In this document: positions 51,536 through 61,178 of the stretch, in pieces | How positions within the stretch are numbered: the first letter of the stretch is position 1 | Layout of the letters: each line of letters begins with the position of its first letter | Assembly (NCBI GenBank): GCA_963786155.1 | Contig: CAWAXW010000006.1 | Coordinates: 2,542,001 to 2,606,000 of the forward strand | Origin: CAWAXW01 sp963786155 | Lineage (GTDB): Bacteria; Actinomycetota; CADDZG01; WHSQ01 | Reading direction: 5' to 3' | Length of the DNA: 64,000 nucleotides | Made by a program: the position numbers and the translations under genes | Notes under the pieces: model-generated | What the model saw: only the letters and a program-made list of their open reading frames with translations | The model's database searches: none | Told to the model about the DNA's origin: nothing

Positions 51536-51592
51536 GAGAGGAGTCTAGGTTCGCCTCGGAAACAACGGCAGAGTCTCTGGGGGAGGGCACCC

Positions 51593-52161
51593 ATGGCGAG
51601 GTTGTTCTCGATCAAACCCAGCACCACCTCGAAGGGACGGAAGTTCAAAGGCATCCGGGGTTCGCGGGGAAGCCGTTCCACCCCCACTCACCGACCTCGT
51701 AATCGGCGGCTACGTCTTCGCAATGTGCTTCGACGTCCTGTCTTGGATCCTCGGGTACGGCCAGCGGGGCCGCGAGCTCTTCGTTGCGGCCAACTACCGT
51801 CGCTATTGGCGGGGGCGATCGCATCTCTTCCGACCGCTCTCACCGGATTCTGGGATTGGCTGAAGTCGACCGAAAAGCACACCCAAGCGTGGCGGACCGC
51901 CAACTGGCACATGGCCGTGATGCTGACGGTGACTGTGATCGTGATCGTCGATCTACTCGTGCGCAGCGGCGACTGGAGCACGGCCGCCTCGACTCCCACC
52001 TCGGTAGCGATCCTGTCGTTGGTTGTCGGCCTACTTGGTTTCATACGGCGCGACCTATGGCGGATCGCTCGTATTCGATTACGAGTTCAACGTCGAACAA
52101 ACCTGACGGAGGGGTCTGGGCGAAGACCGAGGAAGACATCCTTCCCGGCCAGGGATCGTAG
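51593..52161 (+). CDS. DUF2231 membrane protein, frameshifted
   Basis: From ATG 51593: MARLFSIKPSTTSKGRKFKG, then KPFHPPLTDLVIGGYVFAMC (joined frames; the HP-L-D start typical of DUF2231), FDVLSWILGYGQRGRELFVA, LPTALTGFWDWLKSTEKHTQ, ANWHMAVMLTVTVIVIVDL and SVAILSLVVGLL. Four membrane helices are expected in ~190 residues. The function of the family is unknown. The gene is convergent with ychF, with 4 bp between the two stops. Confidence 0.75.
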
Positions 52162-52165
52162 GGAC

Positions 52166-53152
52166 TTAGACCGCGAAGCGGATGTTCAGCACGTCTCCTT
52201 CGACGACTTCGTAGTCCTTGCCCTCGACGCGGAGCTTGCCCTGGGCCTTCGATGCATCCCACGATCCGGCCGCGACCAGCTCGTCGTAAGCGATGACCTC
52301 GGCTCGGATGAAGCCTCGCTCGAGATCGGAGTGGATCGCGCCTGCGGCTTCGGGAGCCTTCGCGCCGCGGCGCACCTCCCAGGCGCGCGTCTCGTCCTCG
52401 CCGGTCGTGAGGAACGTGATGAGATCGAGAGCTCTGTAGCAAGCCGCGATGACCCGGTCCAGTCCGGGCTCTCGATGCCGAAGCCGGCCAGGAGCTCGGC
52501 CGCTTCTTCAGGTTCGACCCCGGCGACCTCCGACTCGAGCGGACGCGCTGATCGCCAGGGTCTCGTCGGGGAGGCCCTCGGGCACGTCTTCGCCTTCGCC
52601 GACGTTGGCGACGACGATCCACGGCTTCAAGGTCGAGGGGGCCGAACCCTCTGAGCACCTTGAGCGCGTCGTGGTCGAACTCCCCTTCCCGAAGGGGGCG
52701 CTCGGAATCGAGTAGCGCGTGGGCTTGTTCGAGAACCGTCTAGCTCGACTTTACCTTCAGCCGAGCCCGCGCGCTTTCTTGCGAGCCTTCTCGACCCCGT
52801 TCTCGATGCTCGCCAGGTCGGCGATCAGCAGCTCGGACTCGAGCTCGGCTAACTCTCGTTTCGGATCCGTGTCGCCCCCGAACGCTCGCACGACCATGCA
52901 GAGCGCATCGGTGGCCCGATACTCGCCGATCCCTGGGCGGTGAGCCCGCCCGGCACGTCGACGAAGCGGACCTTGGCGGCCACGCTCTTCTTGGAGCTCT
53001 CGAGCTCCGCCAGCACTCCCAGTCGCTCGGGTCCGGCACATCGACTACGGCCTGGTTCGAGCGACCTCCCGCAGAGCCCGAGCGCGTCGAGCGCGGTAGA
53101 AGAGCGTCGATCTTCCCCGAGTAGGGCATCCGACGATGCCGACGTCTTTCAC
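52166..53152 (-). CDS. ychF: Ribosome-binding ATPase YchF, frameshifted
   Basis: From GTG 53152: VKDVGIVGMPYSGKS (Walker A, one base missing at the Gly codon), GGRSNQAVVDVPDPR, VRFVDVPGGL, GIGEYRATDALCMVVRAFGG, DTDPKRELAELESELLIADL and, after several broken frames, the TGS domain ending EAAGAIHSDLERGFIRAEVI, AYDELV and VEGDVLNIRFAV. YchF (OLA1) is an Obg-family protein that prefers ATP and binds ribosomes. The GTG overlaps the arginase stop (GTGA), so the two are cotranscribed. Confidence 0.88.
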
Positions 53153-54046
53153 AAGATGCGGGAGCCTAGGGCGCTCGCTACGAGCTCGACCGCCAGGTAA
53201 CCGGTCGCGTCGGCGTGGTCCAGGATCGGGTTTACCTCCACCACTTCGATCGAGCTGATCACGCCGGCTTCGGCCACGGTCTCGAGCGCCAGGTGGGCTT
53301 CCCGGTAACTGAGCCCTCCTCGCACCGGGGTCCCCACGCCCGGCGCAATCTCCGGGTCGCAGACGTCGACATCAAGAGACAGATGCACGAAGCCGTCACC
53401 AGTCACGACATCGATCGCATCTCTCATGACCTCGGCGACGCCACGACGATCGATGTCCGACATCGTGAGGACGCAGAGATCAGGCTCACGCGCGAGGGCC
53501 TTCTCGCCCGGGTCAAGCGACCGCACCCCCACGAGTGCGACACGGGCAGGATCGACCCATGGAGGGGAGGCGAAGCCTTCGATCTCGAATCCGCAACGGC
53601 CGAGGGCCGCGGCCAGAGGCATACCGTGCACGTTGCCTGACGGAGTGTTTCCGGGGACGTTCAGATCGCCATGCGCGTCCATCCAGATGACTCCTCCTGC
53701 ACCCCATACGGAATGAAGCCCGGCAAGCGTCCCCATCGTGATCGTGTGGTCGCCGCCCAGTACCAAAGGGAACCGTCCGGCTTGCGCGATGTCTCTCACC
53801 CGCCGGCCGATCTGCGAGCAGGTACGGAGGATCTCGGGAAGGTAGCGAGCTCGCTCGTCGCTCTCGGCTGCGATCTCGGGTAGCTCGGCGACCACGTTCC
53901 CGGAATCGACTACTTCGATCCCGAGGCTCTCCAACCGTTCGTCCAAGCCCGCGTAACGCACGGCGCTGGGGCCCATGTCCACCCCGCGGGCGCCCGCGCC
54001 CGAGGTCGAGCGGGGCGCCGAGGATGGCGACGGTCCGTGACTCCAT
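53149..54046 (-). CDS. rocF: Arginase/agmatinase family ureohydrolase, one frameshift
   Basis: About 298 residues from ATG 54046 (MESRTVAILGAPLDLG). A frameshift near 54000 separates this start from GVDMGPSAVRYAGL. Manganese ligands are complete: GGDHTITMG, WMDAHGDLN, HLSLDVDVCDP; the C-terminus has SIEVVEVNPILD. RocF-type features (GVDMGP, NTPSGNVHGMPLA) favour arginase, which splits arginine to ornithine and urea, over agmatinase. It overlaps ychF by 4 bp and is divergent from the SDR gene by only 14 bp. Confidence 0.88.
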
Positions 54047-54060
54047 GCCACGATGCTTGC

Positions 54061-54798
54061 ATGAAAAGGGTCGCGGTTGTCACTGGGGGTTCCAGCGGGA
54101 TCGGCGCGGCCGAGCGCAAGCCGGCTCGCCGCCGAAGGGGTTCGAGGTCGTGGTGGGCGCGCGGCGGCTCGAACCGTTGGAAGAGGTGGCCGCTTCGTTC
54201 GGGGGCCGGGCGCTCGAGTTGGACGTCACCGACGACGCCTCCGTGGCGGCCTTCGCCGACGCGATCGAACGGGTCGACGTGCTGGTCAACAACGCGGGGC
54301 TCGCATCGGGCAGGGATCGCGTCCGCCGACCTCCCCTACGAGCGGCTCGAGCTGATGTGGCAGACGAACGTCGCGGGCTCTGCTGCGCGTGACTCAGGCA
54401 TTGATGCCCAAGCTCGAGAGCCTCGTCCGACGCGCACATCATCAACATGGGATCGATCGCCGGGCACGAGACCTATCCGGCCGGCGCCGGTTACACCGCT
54501 TCCAAGCATGCGGTGCGCGCGATCACTCAGACCCTTCGCCACGAGCTCGTCGGGCAGCCGATCCGGATCACCGAGATCGCGCCGGGGCTGGTCGAGACCG
54601 AGTTCTCGATGGTGCGCTTCGACGGGGACGAGTCGAAGGCCAAGGCCGTCTACGAGGGGATCGACCCGTTGACCGCACGACGACATCGCCGACTGCGTAG
54701 CCTGGGCGGCGACGAGGCCCGCACACGTCAACGTCGACCTGATCGTGGTCAAGCCCCGGGCGCAAGCGAGCGCCGAACGGATCGCGCGCAAGAGCTAG
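54061..54798 (+). CDS. Short-chain dehydrogenase (YdfG/serine-dehydrogenase-like), frameshifted
   Basis: About 245 residues in three frames: MKRVAVVTGGSSGIGAA, then SRLAAEGFEVVVGARRLEPL-like text, RALELDVTDDASVAAFADAI, VDVLVNNAGLASG, LMWQTNVAG, IINMGSIAGHETYPAGAGYT with ASKHAVRAITQTLRHEL (Ser, Tyr, Lys active site), IAPGLVETEFSMVRF and a final RAQASAERIARKS. It resembles NADP-dependent 3-hydroxy-acid/serine dehydrogenases. The ATG has no visible ribosome-binding site, suggesting a leaderless message. Confidence 0.82.
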
Positions 54799-54855
54799 CC
54801 CCTTGTTTAGGGGCCAGGGTCCCTGAGACAGTTATTGGAAGAGAAGGGGGCCAGG

Positions 54856-56271
54856 ATGCTCAGAACTCTTCGACTGGCGGCCATACTCGGGTTAATCGCG
54901 ATGGGTCTCGTATCTCCGCCCACGGTCGACGCAACGCCTGCCGGCCTGAACGGCCCCATCTTGTTCTACCGCGGCGAATCGTTCGGCTCGGGGATCACTT
55001 CGGTAAACCCGGATGGGTCTGCGCCGGCGCGTCCCTTGCCCGGAAAGCATTACGGGGAGTACGAATCCGTGGGGGCATGGTCGCCCGACGGCTCGGAGTA
55101 CGCCTTCGCGACCAGCAGCAACAACACGATCTACGTGACCAACATCGTCACCCAGGCCGAGCGGAGCCTCGGAACCGGCGGCACCTACCCCGACTTCTCG
55201 CGCCAGACGGGAAGACGAATCGCGTTCTCTCGCGGCGATGAGATCTGGTCGATGAGCTCAATCGACGGTTCGGGGACCCGCCAACTGACGAACTTCACCG
55301 ATACCGCAGGCAAGGCCCGCACCCCTTCGTATTCGCCCGACGGATCGCAGATCGCTTTCGTCGGTGAGACGAACGAGGCGGGCATCGTGAGAGGCATCTA
55401 CGTCATGCCGGCGGCCGGAGGCACCCCTTCCTTGTTGATCGGGGGGACGGATGCCAGCGAGTACAGCCGCGCCGACTGGTCCCCCGACGGGACGAAGCTC
55501 TCCTATTCGGTCCCCGACCCCGCCGGAGCATCTCAGATGCACGTGTACGACATCTCAAAGAACAGCGACGCGATCGTCGCCGCCGGAGAGGCGCCGGTCT
55601 GGTCGCCCGACGGCACGAAGCTAGCGTTCGGTTCCGGGGGCCACATCTGGACGATGAACGCCTCCGGCGGAACGGCAACGCAGATCCAGTTCTGTGGCGG
55701 GAACTTCATCTGCGCCAATCCCCGCTGGTCGGTCCAATGCGGCCAGAAGTGCTCCACCGCCAAAGGATGTGACGCGAGCGCAGGCGACACGTGCGGGAGC
55801 AACGCGGACGACGTCATCGTCGGAACTGAGTCGAGCGACACGATCGTCGCCGGCTCGGGCAACGACACGATCTTCGGAGGCGGCGGTAACGACACGATCT
55901 CGGGCGGTGACGGCAACGACGTTATCCACGGCGAAGCTCCACCGGAAGGATCGTCGCCGCACGCGTCCTCTCAGGAAGAGGAACAAGAGACGTCGAACGA
56001 CACGATCGATGCCGGCGCGGGCAACGACACGATCGTCGCGGGTATCGGCGTCGACAAGGTGACCGGCGGCGCCGGCAGCGACAAGGCGTTCGGCGACGAC
56101 GGCAACGACAACTTGATCGGAAGCGCGGGCAACGATCGTCTGACCGGCGGCCTGGGTGACGACAAGATGAACGGCGGGGCCGGCAAGGACGTCTGCTTCA
56201 TCGGCAAGAGCAAGAGCTCGAAGGACAAGCCCGTCGCATGCGAGTCGACGCCCAAGCGCAACAACATGTAA
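54856..56271 (+). CDS. Secreted PD40 beta-propeller protein with C-terminal RTX repeats
   Basis: A 471-residue protein from ATG 54856, with a signal peptide (LAAILGLIAMGLVSP, cleaved after VDA). WD40-like PD40 lines follow: AWSPDGSEYAFATS, YSPDGSQIAFVGETN, DWSPDGTKLSYSVPD and VWSPDGTKLAFGSGG, as in TolB-type propellers. After a Cys-rich hinge (CGQKCSTAKGCDASAGDTC) come hemolysin-type repeats GNDTIFGGGGNDTISGGDG and GNDRLTGGLGDD. The propeller plus calcium-binding tail suggests a surface protein. It opens a run of three secreted-protein genes with similar leaders. Confidence 0.88.
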   Translation: MLRTLRLAAILGLIAMGLVSPPTVDATPAGLNGPILFYRGESFGSGITSVNPDGSAPARPLPGKHYGEYESVGAWSPDGSEYAFATSSNNTIYVTNIVTQAERSLGTGGTYPDFSRQTGRRIAFSRGDEIWSMSSIDGSGTRQLTNFTDTAGKARTPSYSPDGSQIAFVGETNEAGIVRGIYVMPAAGGTPSLLIGGTDASEYSRADWSPDGTKLSYSVPDPAGASQMHVYDISKNSDAIVAAGEAPVWSPDGTKLAFGSGGHIWTMNASGGTATQIQFCGGNFICANPRWSVQCGQKCSTAKGCDASAGDTCGSNADDVIVGTESSDTIVAGSGNDTIFGGGGNDTISGGDGNDVIHGEAPPEGSSPHASSQEEEQETSNDTIDAGAGNDTIVAGIGVDKVTGGAGSDKAFGDDGNDNLIGSAGNDRLTGGLGDDKMNGGAGKDVCFIGKSKSSKDKPVACESTPKRNNM

Positions 56272-56309
56272 CCGAGCTCACCTACGTATTTCCCGCAATT
56301 TGGCAAAAA

Positions 56310-56364
56310 TTGGGCCTCAGCCCCTTGTGAGCCGAGCCTTGGAGCCGCCAGACTGAGCAAGCCC
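56310..56364 (+). promoter_or_regulatory. Conserved 55-nt leader element, copy 1
   Basis: Begins TTGGGCCTCAGCCCCTTGTG and ends AGACTGAGCAAGCCC, 26 nt before the LPFTG gene start. Its first 9, middle CCCCTTGTGA and last-part AGACTGA blocks are conserved at identical spacing in copy 2 (58392-58446), while the 19-nt centre differs. This spacing suggests a structured RNA or protein site. Confidence 0.5.
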
Positions 56365-56390
56365 AAAGTTTCCCAATCGGAGGTTCGGTC

Positions 56391-58311
56391 ATGAGGCGCT
56401 CGATCATCGCCGCCGGCTTGGTTCTTGTTCTGCTGGCCCTGTTCGTTCCCGGATCGAACATCGCATCCGCGCAGGGTCGATGCAGCTTCTCCAGGAAGCA
56501 GGCAGCGAAGCCTCTGCACGGCAACACGATGCTTACGTGCATCCAAGTCTTCAAGTTCGAGGACGACGACGGCGACGGCGTTCAGGACCCGGGCGAGCCG
56601 AACGAACCCGGCTGGACGGTGTTCCTCGACAACGCCAATCCGAACGGCGTGCCCGATGGAGCTCCGGCGGAACCGGATGGAGTGACCGGCTCTCAACCCC
56701 CCGATGAGGGGTACACGTTCGGCCCACTAGCGAACGGGACGTACCGGGTCTGCGAGGTCCAGCAGGCCGGATACACCAACACATTCATGTCGTTCCCAGC
56801 TGCTAGCCCGGGCACGTGCCAGACAGTCCAGATAACGACACAGCCCGTAGAGGGCTTCGTCACCATCCCGGTTGTTTTCGGCAATCAACCGCCCCCCTGC
56901 TCTCGACAGAGCGGGCAGACCTGCATCCAGGTACTGAAGTACGAAGATGTAAACGGCAACGGCCAGCAAAACCTCCGGGAGAGACCTCCGACCACGATGG
57001 CTGGACGATGTTCATCGACGATCCGAACGGTCCGAACCCTCCGAACGGGGTTCTCGACCCGGGTGAACAATCCGGGACCACAGCGGGTGGTGTTGGGGTC
57101 ACGTTCTTAGTGGGCCCCCAAGGAACCGTCAGGGTCTGCGAGGTCGAGCAAACCGGATGGACGAACACCGATCCGGGCACCGCAACCACCGACCCCACGG
57201 GAGCGACGCCGTGCCAGGACGTCCTCGTCAACTCGTTCACCACCAATGTGGTGATCTTCGGCAACATGCAGGACGCGCCACCGCCGCCGCCTCCACCGCC
57301 CCCGCCTCCACCACCTCCTCCGCCTCCATTCGATCCACCGCCGCCTCCGCCTCCGCCGCCGCCGCCTCCTCCACCGCCACCGCCACCACCTCCTCCTCCA
57401 CCGCCCGCGCTGCCAACGGTTCCGCCCGAGATCACCATCGACAAGGACGGGCCGAAGCAAGCAAGCGTGGGAGACACGGTGACCTACACGTTCGTCGTCT
57501 CCAGCCCCGTCGATCGGGATCTGAGCAACGTTTCGGTCACCGATGCGCTGTGTTCGTCCGCGCCCGTATTGAGGTCGAAGACTGGGGTCGGGAACGACGA
57601 CGCCGTGCTCGAGCTCGGTGAGCTGTGGGTGTACGAATGCTCACTGAAGGTGGGCAAGGACGACCCGAACCCGCTTCCCAATACAGCGACCGCGCAGGGC
57701 AGCGACGAAGCGGGCGTTGGTGTCACCGACGAGGACTCGCACCTCGTAGAGATCGTTCCGCAACCAAAGATCAAGATCGTCAAGGACGGGCCGGACGATG
57801 CCAACGTGGGAGACGTGATCACCTACACGCTCGAGGTCACGACGCCGATCGACCGCCCGTTGCACAACGTGACCGTCAAGGATCCCAGATGCGACGACCC
57901 GCCAGAGGCGATCGCCAAGGGCGGCAACGACGACGATGTGCTCGATCTCGGCGAGCTATGGATCTACAAGTGCAAGCACGTCGCAACCGAGGGAAACGTT
58001 GGGCTCTTCAAGAACACAGCCACGGTAACTGCGCGGATCCTGGCACGGTAGGACGCGTCAGTGCCAGAACCCTGCAGAACCCTCAAGTCGTACGCGACAG
58101 CGATTCGCACAACGTCGTTGTTGCCAAGGTCCTCGGGCTCAACCTGCCGGGGTCGGCCGCGCCATCAGGGGTTCTTCCCTTCACCGGTGCGAGCCTCGGA
58201 ACGTTCGTCACCGTGGCATGGGCGCTCACTCTCTCCGGAGCGGCCCTTCTCCTCGTGGGGTCGAGACCGATCAAGCGCCGAAGGCGAGACTTCGGCAAGA
58301 GAACGGCCTAA
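56391..58311 (+). CDS. LPFTG-anchored SdrD_B/DUF11-type surface protein with polyproline linker, two frameshifts
   Basis: About 640 residues. Signal peptide (LVLVLLALFVPGSNIASA); two SdrD_B/Cna_B-like beta domains (EDDDGDGVQDPGEPNEPGWT with CEVQQAGYT, and a second with CEVEQTGWT); a ~45-residue polyproline tract (57278-57406); two DUF11-type domains (ITIDKDGPKQASVGDTVTYT and IKIVKDGPDDANVGDVITYT); and a C-terminal sorting signal LPFTG (58174-58188) with a hydrophobic helix and RPIKRRRR tail. Frames break near 56985 and 58045. A sortase should anchor it to peptidoglycan. No sortase gene is in the window. It is a paralog of the next gene. Confidence 0.87.
57278..57406 (+). repeat. Polyproline-coding CCN microsatellite
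   Basis: About 130 bp made almost only of CCG/CCT/CCA codons, with one FDP interruption, encode a rigid polyproline stalk. A similar tract is in the twin gene at ~59015-59190. Such tracts slip readily, which could vary stalk length or cause frameshifts. Confidence 0.85.
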
Positions 58312-58391
58312 GCATTTCAGGCAAGCGGATGCCGCGAATGGACTCATACCAGTCCTAATCAATGGAAGAAGTTTCAATCTTTAGGAAGAAG

Positions 58392-58446
58392 TTGGGCCTC
58401 GACCCCTTGTGAAGGTGCCACTCCAACCACGAGACTGAAGCAAACC
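58392..58446 (+). promoter_or_regulatory. Conserved 55-nt leader element, copy 2
   Basis: Begins TTGGGCCTCGACCCCTTGTG and ends AGACTGAAGCAAACC, 32 nt before the second LPFTG gene. It has exactly the same length as copy 1, with conserved end blocks and a diverged centre. A weaker relative (CCCCTTGT at 54799, GAGAC at 54825) precedes the PD40/RTX gene. Confidence 0.5.
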
Positions 58447-58478
58447 AAGCAAGGTCCATGTCCTCGTGGAGGTAGACC

Positions 58479-60101
58479 ATGAAGCGTTCCGTACTGGCAA
58501 TCATGATGTCCGGCGCCATCGTCGCGCTGGTCCTCCCTCTGGCCGGCTCTGCTTTGACCAAGCCCCAGCAACAGCAGCAGCCCCCCTTCTGTGTCTTCGG
58601 CGACCGCGTGCCAGCGTCAGCTCGCACCTTGCACAGCGGGGAGGCCCAGCCTGCATCCGTGCGTTCAGGTTGCGAACGACGTAAATGGGGACCGGTCATG
58701 GGACCCCACTCGGGAGCCGCCCTTGGCAGGGTGGACCGTCTTCATAGACGGTAACGGCAACGCGGCTATTAGACCCTGGTGAGGATTCCGGCACTACGGA
58801 CGCGAACGGTTACTACTTGTTTGACCAAAGCATCGGCCTTGCGGGCGGCTCGTCCTATAGCGTCTGTGAGGTAGAGCAATCCGGGTACACCAGGACCTTC
58901 CCGCCGCAGAGCAACTGCCAAAGTGTGCAGCTGTCGGCACTGACACGGTCCAGGCGGACTTCGGCAACCAGCAGGTCCCTCAGCAATCGACGAGCCCATC
59001 TCAAACCACAACGGCGACTCCGCCGCCGCCGCCGCCTCCACCTCCGCCGCCCCTTCTGGACCCACCGCCCGCCGCCGCCTCCAGGTCCTCCGCCGCCGTC
59101 CTGCCTCCGCCTCCGCCGGATGACCCACCACCACCACCCACCGCCTCCTCCTCCGCCGCCACCTCCGCCGCCACCTCCGCCTCCTGGACGCGCAGCAACC
59201 AGGTGACGCGGCTCCGCCCGTGCCGCCTGAGATCTCGATCGACAAGGACGGGCCCACGCCAGGCGAGCGTGGGCGACACGATCACTTACACGTTTGCGGT
59301 TTCCAGCCCGGTCGATCGCGACCTGAGCAATGTTTCGGTGACAGACGCGCTGTGCTCGAGCGCTCCCGCAATCAGATCTAAGACGGGGGCCAACGATGAC
59401 GCCGTGCTCGAGCTGGGTGAGCTCTGGGTTTACGAGTGCACTCATCAAGTGGGACCGGGCGATCCCAACCCGTTGCCCAACACGGCGACGGCGCAAGGTA
59501 CGGATGAGTTGGGACAGACCACGACCGATGAGGACTCGCACCTCGTCGAGATCCTTCCGACCCCCAAGATCAAGATCGTCAAGGATGGACCGAGCAACGC
59601 GAACGTCGGTGACCTGATCACTTACACGCTCGAGGTCACGACCCCCATTAACCGTTCGTTGCACAATGTGACGGTCAGGGATCCCAGGTGTGACAGTCCT
59701 CCGGAGCTCTCGTCACGAAGCGGGAACGACGACGACTTGCTCGATCTGGGCGAGCTGTGGATCTACAAGTGCAGGCACAGGGCCACCGAATCAGACGTGG
59801 GATTGTTCAGAACACCGCTACGGTCAGCGGCCGTGATCCCGGAGCGTCGGCGAGGGCCAAGCCCGGTGCTCTGCAAGGCGGCAAGGTCGTGCGCGATAGC
59901 GACGACCACAGCGTTGTCGTGGCCAAGGTCTTGGGGATCAGCCTGCCGGGCGGCGCCGTGCCCTCCGGCGTGCTGCCGTTCACCGGAACGGGGATGGGTC
60001 CCTACCTGACTCTTGCGTTGTCCCTAGCCCTGACCGGAGCCAGCTTCCTCGTGGGAGCTCGATACTTCGCCCGACGGAGGAGAACCACCGGCGCCCCCTG
60101 A
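58479..60101 (+). CDS. Second LPFTG-anchored polyproline surface protein, frameshifted
   Basis: About 540 residues. Signal peptide (MKRSVLAIMMSGAIVALVLP); a Gln-rich stretch (KPQQQQQPP); one SdrD_B-like domain (DVNGDRSWDPTREPPLAGWT, then CEVEQSGYTRTFPP); a polyproline linker; two DUF11-type domains (ASVGDTITYTFAVSSPVDRD; IKIVKDGPSNANVGDLITYT) closely matching the twin gene; and the sorting signal LPFTG (59974-59988) with helix and ARRRR tail. Frames break near 58665, 58765, 58945, 59200-59265 and 59810. The tandem copy suggests gene duplication. It ends shortly before a terminator hairpin. Confidence 0.85.
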
Positions 60102-61111
60102 ACCACCGGCATCGGGACCCGCCGTGGGAGGACCCTCTCGCGGCGGGTCCTTTTCATGGGGCGGGGGGATCTTGAGCGACAGGACCACGGTGAAGGCGAG
60201 GGTCGTTGCAATGAACGCGAGCGAGATCCCGATGTTCACGTGCACGTCCACGGCTTCCAACAGCATCTTCACGCCGACGAATGCGAGAACCACCGCCAGG
60301 CCGTAATTGAGCAGGTGGAACTTGTCCATCGATCCGGCCAGCAGGAAGTAGAGGGCCCGAAGCCCCAGGATCGCGAAGACGTTGGACGTAAGGATGATGA
60401 ACGGGTCCGAGGTGATCCCGAAGATGGCGGGGATCGAATCCAGGGCGAAGACGATGTCGGTGAACTCGATGAACAAGAGCGTGATGAAAAGGGGCGTGGC
60501 CACCCTCTTGGCGTTCTCGATCGTGAATAGCTTCTGCCCGTCGAACTTGTTCGTGGTTGGGAAATCGCTTCTTGAAGAAGTTCAGCATCGCGTTGTGCTC
60601 GGGATCGATCTCCTCGGTGCTGCCAGTAGCGACTCGGTAGGCGGTGAAGATCAGGAAGGCACCAAACACGTAGACGATCCACTCGAAGTTCTCGATGAGG
60701 GCGACGCCCGAGCGCGATGAAGATCCCCCGGAAGACGATCGCCCCGAGGATCCCGTAGAACAGAACCTGATGTTGATATGCAAAGGGGATGGCGAAGTAG
60801 CTGAAGATGACGACGAACACGAACATGTTGTCGACCGATAGCGAGTACTCGATCAGATAGCCGGCGAAGTACTGCGCAGTTGACTCCCCACCCTTCCAGA
60901 AGTAGACGACAACGCCGAAGATGAGCGCCAACGTGACCCACACGCCCACCCAGATCCCGGATTCCTTCATCGTGGGCTCGTGCTCCTCGGTGTGGAAGAA
61001 CACCAGGTCCACGAGGAGCATCGCGATGACGAAGCCGACGAAGGCTAGATAGACCCACCAGGCGACGGGCTCGTAGGTCGCTTCCGTGATCGCTTCTGAT
61101 ACGAGGATCAA
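60024..61111 (-). CDS. TerC/Alx-family integral membrane protein, two frameshifts
   Basis: About 360 residues. N-terminal part: WWVYLAFVGFVIAMLLVDLV, then FAGYLIEYSLSVDNMFVFVV (the conserved acidic EYSLSVDN motif), YGILGAIVFRGIFIALG. Frames shift near 60710 and 60550, resuming as EWIVYVFGAFLIFTAYRV, then TPLFITLLFIEFTDIVFALD and SIPAIFGITSDPFIILTSN. The family is linked to metal (manganese) export and tellurite resistance. The Gly/Pro-rich C-terminal tail overlaps the convergent LPFTG gene and its terminator, so the true stop could lie a little earlier. Confidence 0.87.
60115..60154 (+). terminator. Intrinsic terminator of the LPFTG gene
   Basis: A perfect 10-bp inverted repeat GGACCCGCCG/CGGCGGGTCC (60115-60124 and 60141-60150) with a 16-nt loop is followed by TTTT. 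It starts 14 nt after the stop of the second LPFTG gene. It lies inside the 3' end of the opposite terC frame. Confidence 0.8.
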
Positions 61112-61178
61112 CGTGCCTCCGTAGTACGGTGCCGGGCGTCGCGGTCCCTTGATGAGGAGCGCCGGGGGGTCATATTAG

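Noticed and set aside
41936..54800. Programmed ribosomal frameshifting or stop-codon reassignment
   Set aside because: Breaks occur in unrelated genes at non-slippery sites, in both directions, often several per gene, and standard stops still end intact genes nearby.
56860..57477. Minus-strand glycine-rich protein
   Set aside because: The polyglycine is simply the complement of the polyproline-coding CCN tract of the LPFTG gene.
57278..59190. CRISPR-like array in the CCN repeats
   Set aside because: The repeats are trinucleotide proline codons in frame, without spacers or regular repeat units.
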